Shown here: positions 1 to 5,434 of the stretch, piece after piece
Layout of the letters: the number at the start of each line of letters is the position of its first letter
Numbering within the stretch: position 1 is the stretch's first letter
Source: Bacteroidota bacterium
Lineage (GTDB): Bacteria > Bacteroidota > Bacteroidia > UKL13-3
Direction of reading: 5' to 3'
DNA: 5,434 nt
Assembly: GCA_947462865.1 (NCBI GenBank)
Contig: CANHRW010000142.1
Span: 1 to 5,434, forward strand
Position numbers and translations under genes: made by a program
Notes under the pieces: model-generated
The model's input: only the letters and a program-made list of their open reading frames with translations
What the model was told of the DNA's origin: nothing
Databases searched by the model: none

Positions 1-1
1 A

Positions 2-421
2 AACCTATTTGAATTTAGCTTTGTACAGGGTGTTTTTATTATGAATAATTTTGTTTCAATTACCAAAACAGCTTATTCGCAATGGGAAGACATCTCTCCT
101 ATTGTCAGAGAGTTTTTGAAATCATATGTAGCAGCCGGTGAAAAAATTGTTCATGATACCAGTTTGACCCAACAAATAGATTCTGATGACCCTATTGTTC
201 AAAAAATCATTGAGATTTTAGATACTTATATCAAACCAGCAGTAGAAATTGATGGGGGCTTGATCTCTTTCAAATCATTTGAAGAAGGTAAAGTAACTGT
301 TGAGTTAAAGGGTTCTTGCAGTGGTTGCCCATCCTCAACTATTACATTAAAAAGAGGGATAGAAGGCATGTTAACCAAAATGGTTCCTGAAGTAAAGGAA
401 GTAGTAGCAGAATCTGTTTAA
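2..421 (+). CDS. Nfu/NifU-type Fe-S cluster scaffold protein, 5' end outside window
   Basis: This is the C-terminal 139 residues of a NifU-family protein, which holds a transient iron-sulfur cluster and passes it to apo-proteins in the cytoplasm. The NifU domain covers roughly the last 75 residues. It shows the AVEIDGG segment and the cluster-binding Cys-x-x-Cys in KGSCSGCPSSTITLK, with cysteine codons at 317-319 and 326-328. The first ATG is at 41, but the frame is open back to the window edge and the 13 codons before that ATG read NLFEFSFVQGVFI. Together with the following NNFVSITKT this matches the end of the N-terminal Nfu domain. The ATG at 41 is therefore almost certainly an internal methionine. 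Full-length relatives in Bacteroidota are about 190-200 residues (from memory of the family), so some 50-60 residues lie to the left. It ends 11 bases from the convergent recX. The family assignment is very secure; the exact apo-protein targets cannot be read from the sequence. Confidence 0.93.
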   Translation, partial: NLFEFSFVQGVFIMNNFVSITKTAYSQWEDISPIVREFLKSYVAAGEKIVHDTSLTQQIDSDDPIVQKIIEILDTYIKPAVEIDGGLISFKSFEEGKVTVELKGSCSGCPSSTITLKRGIEGMLTKMVPEVKEVVAESV

Positions 422-432
422 CTTATTTCTGT

Positions 433-909
433 TTACATTGATCTGAGTGTAGCCCATACCAATTCTGGCTCAAAACCCCTACCAATGAGGTAAATTGAAA
501 CTTTGTTGTTTCGCTCCCAATCTGACTTGGCTTTGATTTCTTTCTTTTTTTTACTGGCAATTTGAGCCAATACCTTGAGGTAATCATCCTCATCAATTTC
601 TTTCATACCTAGTTGCATACAATAGGCTGAAATCTCTCTTTTTTTGAGCTCGTTTTTAATTTTCATTCTTCCCCAGTGTTGGGTTCTGAATTTACCGCCG
701 GCATAGGCTTTTGCAAATCGTTCTTCGTTTAAAAAATTCTGTTCGATGAGGTGTAAAATAACTTCAGCAGCCCAATCGCCAAAAACCAACCATTCTTTTA
801 GCTTTGCCTCCACTTCCTGGTGACAACGCTCTTGGTAGGCGCAAAAATGTTCTGCTTTGAATTTGGCTTCTGCAAGTGTTAATTTTTTTTGCGTTCTTTC
901 TGGCTTCAT
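433..909 (-). CDS. recX: RecX, regulatory protein of RecA
   Basis: RecX binds RecA filaments in the cytoplasm and limits recombination and SOS activity. The 158-residue product has the usual RecX size and the expected blocks in order. Near residues 21-38 is the first helical repeat with QERCHQEVEAKL, corresponding to the family's RS..E(L/V)..KL. At 60-88 comes LNEERFAKAYAGGKFRTQHWG followed by KIKNEL, the most conserved RecX segment. A C-terminal repeat holds YLIGRGFEPELVW at 140-152. A lysine-rich stretch (KKKKEIKAK, about 120-128) precedes that repeat. The start is the only usable one near the N terminus, because an in-frame TAG lies two codons upstream (913-915). A GGAG abuts the ATG with no spacer, so it is not a normal Shine-Dalgarno. 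The gene stands alone, convergent with nfu and divergent from the transporter; no recA is in the window. Confidence 0.9.
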   Translation of the reverse strand: MKPERTQKKLTLAEAKFKAEHFCAYQERCHQEVEAKLKEWLVFGDWAAEVILHLIEQNFLNEERFAKAYAGGKFRTQHWGRMKIKNELKKREISAYCMQLGMKEIDEDDYLKVLAQIASKKKKEIKAKSDWERNNKVSIYLIGRGFEPELVWATLRSM

Positions 910-921
910 CTCCTATCTTTA
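888..921 (+). promoter_or_regulatory. Weak candidate promoter for the transporter and murF-alr pair
   Basis: On the plus strand TTTG (888-891) and TATCTTTA (914-921) are separated by 22 bases. This is a loose match to the Bacteroidota -33/-7 pattern, with one mismatch in the -7 box and a long spacer. It would start transcription near 926-929, about 20 bases before the TTG start at 947, and lies within the 5' end of recX and the divergent gap. No better candidate is visible upstream of the transporter. The call rests on position as much as on sequence. Confidence 0.2.
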
Positions 922-927
922 TCGCTA

Positions 928-958
928 CTAAAATAACCAAAACTCTTTGCCGCACAAA
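928..958 (-). promoter_or_regulatory. Candidate Bacteroidota-type promoter for recX
   Basis: Read on the minus strand, TTTG (955-958) is followed after exactly 19 bases by TATTTTAG (928-935). This matches the Bacteroidota primary sigma pattern of a -33 TTTG and a -7 TAnnTTTG, with one mismatch in the -7 box. Transcription would start around 920-924, leaving a leader of only 10-15 bases before the recX ATG. The site overlaps the first codons of the divergent transporter gene. AT-rich sequence gives such matches by chance, so this is a candidate only. Confidence 0.35.
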
Positions 959-2203
959 TTCGCACTTCCGCTTTTATACATTGCCAATGCCATTTCAGGA
1001 TTTGCCCAAGGCATTACCATGATTGCCATTCCATGGTATTTTACGGCTCAAAATGAAATGGGTTATTTTAATACGGCCTATGGATTTGCCACCTTATTGG
1101 TTTTATTTTTTGGTTTGTATGCAGGCACTTTAGTTGACAAATATTCTAGAAAATACATATTTATTGCTGTCAACTTCATTTGCTTTTGTGCAATTGGAGG
1201 CATTGCTGCATATGGATTCTCCCATTCCCTTCCACCCATATTGATCGTTACGGTTTTTGTGTTGACGATGCTCAATTACAATATTCATTACCCCACACTT
1301 TACGCTTTAGGCCATGAAATAAGTAGTCCAGAAAACTATGGCAGAATAAACGCACAAATAGAAGTAGTTGGGCAAAGTACATCAATCTTATCAGGTGCAT
1401 TTGCCGGCATATTGATTGAAGGAATCAGCCAAGGAAAGCAAAAACTTTTTGGGTTTCATTTAGACATGCCGTTTGCCATTCAAAAATGGGAATTGACTTC
1501 TATTTTAATGGCCGACGCATTTACTTATTTGATTGCAGGTGGTATTATTTTACTGATTCCTTACCAAAGAAAACACAGATCTATAGCTGTTCAAGATGCG
1601 TTAATGCAACAATTAAAGGCTGGATTTACTTACTTAAAAGCACATCCAAATGAGCTCAAATTTGGACTCTTTTCTTACAGTGTTTTTGCGGCATTGATAG
1701 TTAGCATTCATGCCCTATTGCCTGTATACATTAACACCCGATTGCATGAAGATGGGAGTGTATTTGCGGCATCAGAATTTTTATATGCCATTGGGGCATT
1801 GTTTGCAGGTTTGTTTATTCGTCTTTTTTTCCCATCTAAACGTACCGAGTTTGGGGTTGTGTTTTTAACAGGTATAGCCGCAATTTTGTACCTGAGCTTG
1901 TACTTTAATTTGCAGGTAATTTGGTTTTTTATTTTTAGTATTTCTATGGGTATTTGCAATGCCGGAACCCGTATACTCAGATTAACTTATTTGTTCAACC
2001 ATGTGCCTAATGAATACATGGGCCGGGTTAATAGTATCTTTAATATGGGGAATGTACTAACTAGGTCAATTTTTATCTTCTGCTTTTCGTTGCCATTTTT
2101 TACATTTGACCAACATATTGTTTACGCATTTTTAACCTTGGCTATCTTTTTGGGCATTTCAGCTTTGGTTTTAATTCAACAAAACAAACAAATTGAAGCA
2201 TGA
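947..2203 (+). CDS. MFS transporter, 12 helices, EntS/MFS_3-like, substrate unknown
   Basis: This is an integral inner-membrane protein of 418 residues, a normal length for the major facilitator superfamily. About twelve hydrophobic segments can be placed, near residues 5-32, 43-61, 71-90, 95-115, 140-158, 188-206, 238-262, 274-294, 302-320, 322-342, 364-386 and 390-411. Between helices 2 and 3 lies a motif A-like sequence, GTLVDKYSRK (60-69). Near 354-368 is NEYMGRVNSIFNMG, which resembles the corresponding loop of the EntS/MFS_3 exporter branch. The start is TTG at 947. An in-frame TAA at 929-931 bounds the frame, no ATG or GTG lies between, and the first ATG (1019, residue 25) would delete most of helix 1. 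No Shine-Dalgarno is seen. The stop overlaps the murF-alr start by four bases (ATGA), so the two are probably co-translated. Export is the usual role of this branch; the substrate cannot be inferred. Confidence 0.85.
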   Translation: MPHKFALPLLYIANAISGFAQGITMIAIPWYFTAQNEMGYFNTAYGFATLLVLFFGLYAGTLVDKYSRKYIFIAVNFICFCAIGGIAAYGFSHSLPPILIVTVFVLTMLNYNIHYPTLYALGHEISSPENYGRINAQIEVVGQSTSILSGAFAGILIEGISQGKQKLFGFHLDMPFAIQKWELTSILMADAFTYLIAGGIILLIPYQRKHRSIAVQDALMQQLKAGFTYLKAHPNELKFGLFSYSVFAALIVSIHALLPVYINTRLHEDGSVFAASEFLYAIGALFAGLFIRLFFPSKRTEFGVVFLTGIAAILYLSLYFNLQVIWFFIFSISMGICNAGTRILRLTYLFNHVPNEYMGRVNSIFNMGNVLTRSIFIFCFSLPFFTFDQHIVYAFLTLAIFLGISALVLIQQNKQIEA

Positions 2204-4674
2204 ATTATACGCTGAATGAAATCGCTGGAATTTGTGGAGGCAAGTTAGTTCATCCTGCCCATAGCCAGCAATCCATAGAACAACTGGTCATTGATACCCG
2301 AAAAATAATTTCGGAGCAAAGGGCCTTATTTATTGCTCTAAAAGGAAAAAGAAACAGTGGCATTTTTGCTGTTCAAGAAGCCTATGAATCTGGCATTAGA
2401 AATTTCTTGATCAACCAAAGTGAAGCGCATTTCTTAGACCTGAGTCTATTTCCTGAAGCCGGCTTTTTAATGTGTGACAATACCCTCATTGCATTACAAG
2501 AATTGGCTACGCATCACCGACAACAATTCAATTACCCGGTAATTGGCATCACTGGAAGCAATGGAAAAACAATTGTCAAAGAATGGCTATTTCATATACT
2601 GCATCAACAATTAAAAATTGTAAGAAGCCCCAAAAGTTACAACTCACAAATTGGGGTGCCTTTATCGGTTTTATTAATGCAAGCAAATGCTCAATTGGGT
2701 ATTTTCGAAGCTGGCATTTCTGAGCCAAATGAAATGGAAGCGCTTGCCAATATGATTGCACCTGAAATTGGTATTTTTAGTTATTTGGGAGAAGCGCACC
2801 AAGCTGGTTTTGAAAACAAGGCACAAAAAGTTGCTGAGAAATTTAAACTTTTCAAATCCTGTAAATACATTGTTGCTGGCATAGACCAAGAAGGCATAGT
2901 TGCTGAAATTGAAAGTATAGAACATAAGCCAATTGTGATTACATGGAGTAAACAAAACAAAGCTGCTAACTTTCAATTTGAGATTCATAAAAACAAACAA
3001 AGCTCGCGTATTTTAGCACACAAACAGCAATTAGAAATTGAGATTCCATTTACGGATGAAGCTTCAATTTGGAATGCCTGTACTTGTTTAGCTACCGTAT
3101 TGGGCTTGCATGCAGTTTACAATTGGAATTTCAAACAAATTTTAGCGCGTTTTATAGATTTGCCTGCTTTAGATATGAGGCTACAACTGATAGAAGGCAG
3201 TGGGCAAAATATGCTCATTAATGACAGTTACAGTGCAGATTTAGACTCTTTAAAAATTGCTTTAGATTTCCTTCACCAACACCAAGGTGGATTAAACAGT
3301 ATTTGTATCATTTCTGACTTTGTAGACAGTGGAAAATCAATAGCCAAACTGAACCAAGAAATTGCCGAATTAATGGTTCAAAAACAAATTGGGACCCTTA
3401 TTGGAGTTGGACCTTCAATAGCTGAGCATAAAGCATTTTTCCCTCCCAATGCGCTCTTTTTTGAGCAAACAGAACAGCTTTTGGAATACTTAAAACACAC
3501 CCATTTTTACCATTCAATCATTTTGGTGAAAGGGGCAAGAAGCTTTGAATTCGAAAAAATTTGCAGGCAATTGGCCAAACAAATACACCAAACAGCATTT
3601 GAAATTAATTTAAATGCTTTGGTAAACAACCTCAATACTTACAGAAATTTATTAAAGCCTGGAGTGCAAACAATGGGCATGGTTAAAGCTTTTAGTTATG
3701 GCACCGGGAGCATAGAAATAGCGCGCACATTGGCCCATCATCAGATAGATTATTTAACAGTTGCATATACAGATGAAGGTGTCATTTTAAGGAATGCTGG
3801 CATTAAAACACCTATGATGGTTATGAATGCTGAACCTTCAAGTTTTGACACCCTATTCAGCCACAATTTAGAACCAGAAATTTACCAATTTGAATTGCTC
3901 AATCAACTCATTCAACATGCAAATGGAGCAGCATGTGGCATTCACTTAGAACTAGATACTGGCATGAAAAGATTGGGGTTTGATGCCAATCAGATAACCG
4001 ATCTGATTCAAATTTTAAAATCCAATCCTTCTATTCGGGTACAATCTGTATTTACGCATTTGGCGGCAAGTGATGAAGCCATTCATGATGATTTTACCCT
4101 AAAACAAATTGCACTGTTTGAAGATTTGTCTCACAAAATTTGCGAGGCATTGCCTTATCAAATTAAGAGACATTGTGTAAATAGCAGTGGCATTACCCGC
4201 TTTCCTCAAGCACATTTTGATATGGTTAGATTGGGAATTGGTTTGTATGGCATAGACCCCTCTGAAAAAGTGCAAAAAGAATTGCAAGTTATTGGAAGCC
4301 TTAGAACCATTGTATCTCAAATTAGAACTTTAGAGGCCGGAGAAAGTGTTGGCTACGGCCGAATGGGCAAGGTGAACCAAACAACTAAAATTGCTATTGT
4401 AGCAATTGGCTATGCAGATGGTTTAAGCCGTTTATTGAGCAATGGCAATGGTTCAATGTTATTACATGGCAAACTGGCTAAAATTATTGGCAATGTATGT
4501 ATGGACATGACCATGTTAGATGTTACAGATATCCCTTGTCAGGTAGGAGACGAAGTCATTGTATTTGGACAAGAACCGAGTATACAAGAAATGGCAAAAC
4601 AAACCCAAACCATTCCTTACGAAATTTTAACTGGCATTTCTCAGCGTGTTAAACGCGTCTACTTTTCTGAATAA
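2200..4674 (+). CDS. murF-alr: Bifunctional MurF ligase / alanine racemase fusion
   Basis: This 824-residue cytoplasmic enzyme joins two steps of peptidoglycan precursor supply. Residues about 1-455 are MurF, which adds D-Ala-D-Ala to the UDP-MurNAc-tripeptide using ATP. They show the P-loop GITGSNGKT (116-124, Lys123), SYNSQIGVPLSVL (146-158), EAGISEPNEM (170-179), LGEAHQAGF (196-204), Lys214 at the expected carbamylated-lysine position, WNA (291-293), and NDSYSAD (341-347) in place of the usual D.YNANP. Residues about 463-824 are the PLP-dependent alanine racemase, which converts L-Ala to D-Ala. They show Schiff-base Lys496 in MVKAFSYGTG, LDTGMKRLGF (585-594), VRLGIGLYG (676-684), catalytic Tyr719 in SVGYGR, GYADGLSR (737-744) and GNVCMDM (764-770). 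Both halves look complete and catalytically intact. Position 584, before LDTGM, is Glu where other racemases have a carbamylated Lys. The ATG overlaps the transporter stop, and no Shine-Dalgarno is visible. This fusion is known in Bacteroidota. Confidence 0.96.
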   Translation: MNYTLNEIAGICGGKLVHPAHSQQSIEQLVIDTRKIISEQRALFIALKGKRNSGIFAVQEAYESGIRNFLINQSEAHFLDLSLFPEAGFLMCDNTLIALQELATHHRQQFNYPVIGITGSNGKTIVKEWLFHILHQQLKIVRSPKSYNSQIGVPLSVLLMQANAQLGIFEAGISEPNEMEALANMIAPEIGIFSYLGEAHQAGFENKAQKVAEKFKLFKSCKYIVAGIDQEGIVAEIESIEHKPIVITWSKQNKAANFQFEIHKNKQSSRILAHKQQLEIEIPFTDEASIWNACTCLATVLGLHAVYNWNFKQILARFIDLPALDMRLQLIEGSGQNMLINDSYSADLDSLKIALDFLHQHQGGLNSICIISDFVDSGKSIAKLNQEIAELMVQKQIGTLIGVGPSIAEHKAFFPPNALFFEQTEQLLEYLKHTHFYHSIILVKGARSFEFEKICRQLAKQIHQTAFEINLNALVNNLNTYRNLLKPGVQTMGMVKAFSYGTGSIEIARTLAHHQIDYLTVAYTDEGVILRNAGIKTPMMVMNAEPSSFDTLFSHNLEPEIYQFELLNQLIQHANGAACGIHLELDTGMKRLGFDANQITDLIQILKSNPSIRVQSVFTHLAASDEAIHDDFTLKQIALFEDLSHKICEALPYQIKRHCVNSSGITRFPQAHFDMVRLGIGLYGIDPSEKVQKELQVIGSLRTIVSQIRTLEAGESVGYGRMGKVNQTTKIAIVAIGYADGLSRLLSNGNGSMLLHGKLAKIIGNVCMDMTMLDVTDIPCQVGDEVIVFGQEPSIQEMAKQTQTIPYEILTGISQRVKRVYFSE

Positions 4675-5332
4675 ACAAATCAAAACGGTAATTGGCATAT
4701 GGTTGCCAAGCTTGTTGATCGAGTGCCAAAGCTTCTAAACCAGCTTTTTTACACAAGGCTATCAATTGTTTTTTATGCCAAAATTTACCCATGTCATTTT
4801 TCCCTAATAAACGCTGATATTGGTTCTTCAACTTTGCAAAAAAACCTTTGTAATAAACGCTCTTTTTGGCAGCATCTGGTATGTCTCCAATGAGTATTCT
4901 ACCATCTGTCTTGAGGTGTTTAGAGAGATTTCTGAGCACCGCCAATGCCTGCTTATTGCTTTCAAAATATTGAAATGAAAAATACAGCAAAATACAATCG
5001 AACTGTTGATTAAAATCAAACTTAGCAGCATCTGTGCAATGCCAATTAATTTGACTGCCATGTTTGTTTTGCGCTTGTTCTATGAGTATCGGAGAAAAAT
5101 CAACTGCAGTGATTTGCCCCCCAAATTTTTGGAGAAGTATGGTTAATTCGCCATTTCCACAACACACATCTAACAATTGATCTTGACCTTGTAAATGCAG
5201 TTGACTGGCTATTAACTCCGCAATTTTATGCAATGTCAAATCAGACATTGCTTTGCCCTGAACCGTTCTTCCAACACTGTCCATTGGGTGTACTTGAGCG
5301 GCTTTATTGTTCCAAAATTCTTGCCAATTCAT
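4649..5332 (-). CDS. Class I SAM-dependent methyltransferase, substrate unknown
   Basis: The 227-residue soluble protein has a Rossmann-type methyltransferase core. The SAM-binding motif I is LLDVCCGNGELT (53-64). An acidic residue ends strand 2 in ITAVDFS (Asp78). A motif IV region lies around FDCILLYFSFQYF (111-123), and a later strand reads GRILIGDIP (144-152). The N terminus (NWQEFWNNKA, then VGRTVQGK) and the C terminus (YRFDLFIQK) resemble small methyltransferases often found near surface-glycan genes, but none are present here, so the substrate is open. The start ATG overlaps the rlmH stop by one base (TAATG), which points to translational coupling in an rlmH-methyltransferase operon. 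The last codons overlap the end of the convergent murF-alr by 26 bp. The class is secure, the specific function is not. A role in rRNA modification alongside rlmH would be a guess from position only. Confidence 0.85.
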   Translation of the reverse strand: MNWQEFWNNKAAQVHPMDSVGRTVQGKAMSDLTLHKIAELIASQLHLQGQDQLLDVCCGNGELTILLQKFGGQITAVDFSPILIEQAQNKHGSQINWHCTDAAKFDFNQQFDCILLYFSFQYFESNKQALAVLRNLSKHLKTDGRILIGDIPDAAKKSVYYKGFFAKLKNQYQRLLGKNDMGKFWHKKQLIALCKKAGLEALALDQQAWQPYANYRFDLFIQKSRRV

Positions 5333-5434
5333 TATTCGTGGTGGTAAGGCTCTCCTTTGATTATGGTGTTTGCCCTATACAATTGCTCAGCAAAAATTAA
5401 CTTAACCAATTGATGCGAAAAAGTAAATGCCGAT
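5332..5434 (-). CDS. rlmH: RlmH, 23S rRNA pseudouridine-1915 N3-methyltransferase, C-terminal part
   Basis: The last 33 codons of rlmH lie at the right edge on the minus strand and end in TAA at 5332-5334. RlmH is a SPOUT-class enzyme that methylates N3 of pseudouridine 1915 in helix 69 of 23S rRNA on the assembled ribosome. The visible sequence begins SAFTFSHQLVKL and ends EQLYRANTIIKGEPYHHE. This is the diagnostic C terminus of the family: a histidine after the small polar segment, the EQLYRA block, and the terminal PYH-type ending. The remaining roughly 120 residues, including most of the SAM-binding knot, lie outside the window. The stop codon shares one base with the start of the downstream methyltransferase. 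A GGAG within the coding sequence lies about 19-20 bases before that start, too far for a standard ribosome binding site. Confidence 0.92.
   Translation of the reverse strand, partial: SAFTFSHQLVKLIFAEQLYRANTIIKGEPYHHE

Noticed and set aside
406..433. Possible hairpin between the convergent nfu and recX ends (AGCAGAA pairing with TTCTGTT, 14-base loop).
   Set aside because: The stem has only seven pairs including one G-T wobble and is mostly A-T, the loop is long, and there is no clear T-run after it on either strand. It is too weak to call a terminator.
764..955. 63-codon minus-strand open frame overlapping the start of recX.
   Set aside because: It lies in another frame over recX and the divergent gap, is arginine/lysine-rich without recognisable motifs, and conflicts with the clearly supported RecX protein.
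2674..3000. 108-codon minus-strand open frame inside the MurF coding region.
   Set aside because: It is antisense to conserved MurF sequence, has composition expected of a shadow frame and shows no family motif.
4645..4657. Short inverted repeat GCGT-GTTAA-ACGC at the murF-alr/methyltransferase junction.
   Set aside because: The stem is only four base pairs, lies within coding sequence and has no T-tract, so chance is sufficient explanation.
4699..4893. 64-codon plus-strand open frame after murF-alr.
   Set aside because: It is antisense to the methyltransferase gene, which has clear SAM-binding motifs, and its own translation shows no recognisable domain.
1..5434. Search for a novel defence, mobile or regulatory RNA system.
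   Set aside because: Every part of the window is taken up by recognisable housekeeping-type genes with gaps under 40 bases. No long direct or inverted repeats, transposase, tRNA, riboswitch-like leader or CRISPR-type spacing was seen by eye.

Overview
The window reads as ordinary chromosomal DNA from a member of the Bacteroidota. It is AT-rich and tightly packed with genes. The phylum assignment rests mainly on a single protein that joins MurF and alanine racemase, an arrangement well known in Bacteroidota. It is also supported by the Nfu and RlmH sequences, the lack of well-placed Shine-Dalgarno sites, and one candidate promoter of the phylum's type. Assignment below phylum level is not possible from the sequence alone.

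Layout from left to right: (1) the 3' part of an Nfu/NifU-type iron-sulfur scaffold gene on the plus strand, running in from beyond the left edge; (2) recX on the minus strand, convergent with it across an 11-base gap; (3) a 37-base divergent intergenic region with candidate promoters; (4) a plus-strand pair made of a 12-helix MFS transporter, apparently starting at TTG, and the murF-alr fusion, joined by an ATGA start/stop overlap; (5) a minus-strand pair made of rlmH, running in from beyond the right edge, and a class I SAM-dependent methyltransferase, joined by a TAATG overlap. The methyltransferase ends inside the last codons of murF-alr, giving a 26-bp tail-to-tail overlap.

Functionally this is a housekeeping neighbourhood: Fe-S cluster delivery, control of RecA, a membrane exporter of unknown substrate, peptidoglycan precursor synthesis, an orphan methyltransferase and 23S rRNA modification. 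The murF-alr protein combines the enzyme that makes D-alanine with the ligase that adds D-Ala-D-Ala to the UDP-MurNAc-tripeptide. No mobile element, CRISPR array, RNA gene or defence system was found, and no stretch over 300 bases lacks a gene. The most useful observations are two edge-truncated genes that a start-to-stop ORF search would mis-bound or miss (nfu and rlmH), the TTG start of the transporter, and a glutamate in the racemase domain at the position of the carbamylated lysine of well-studied alanine racemases.
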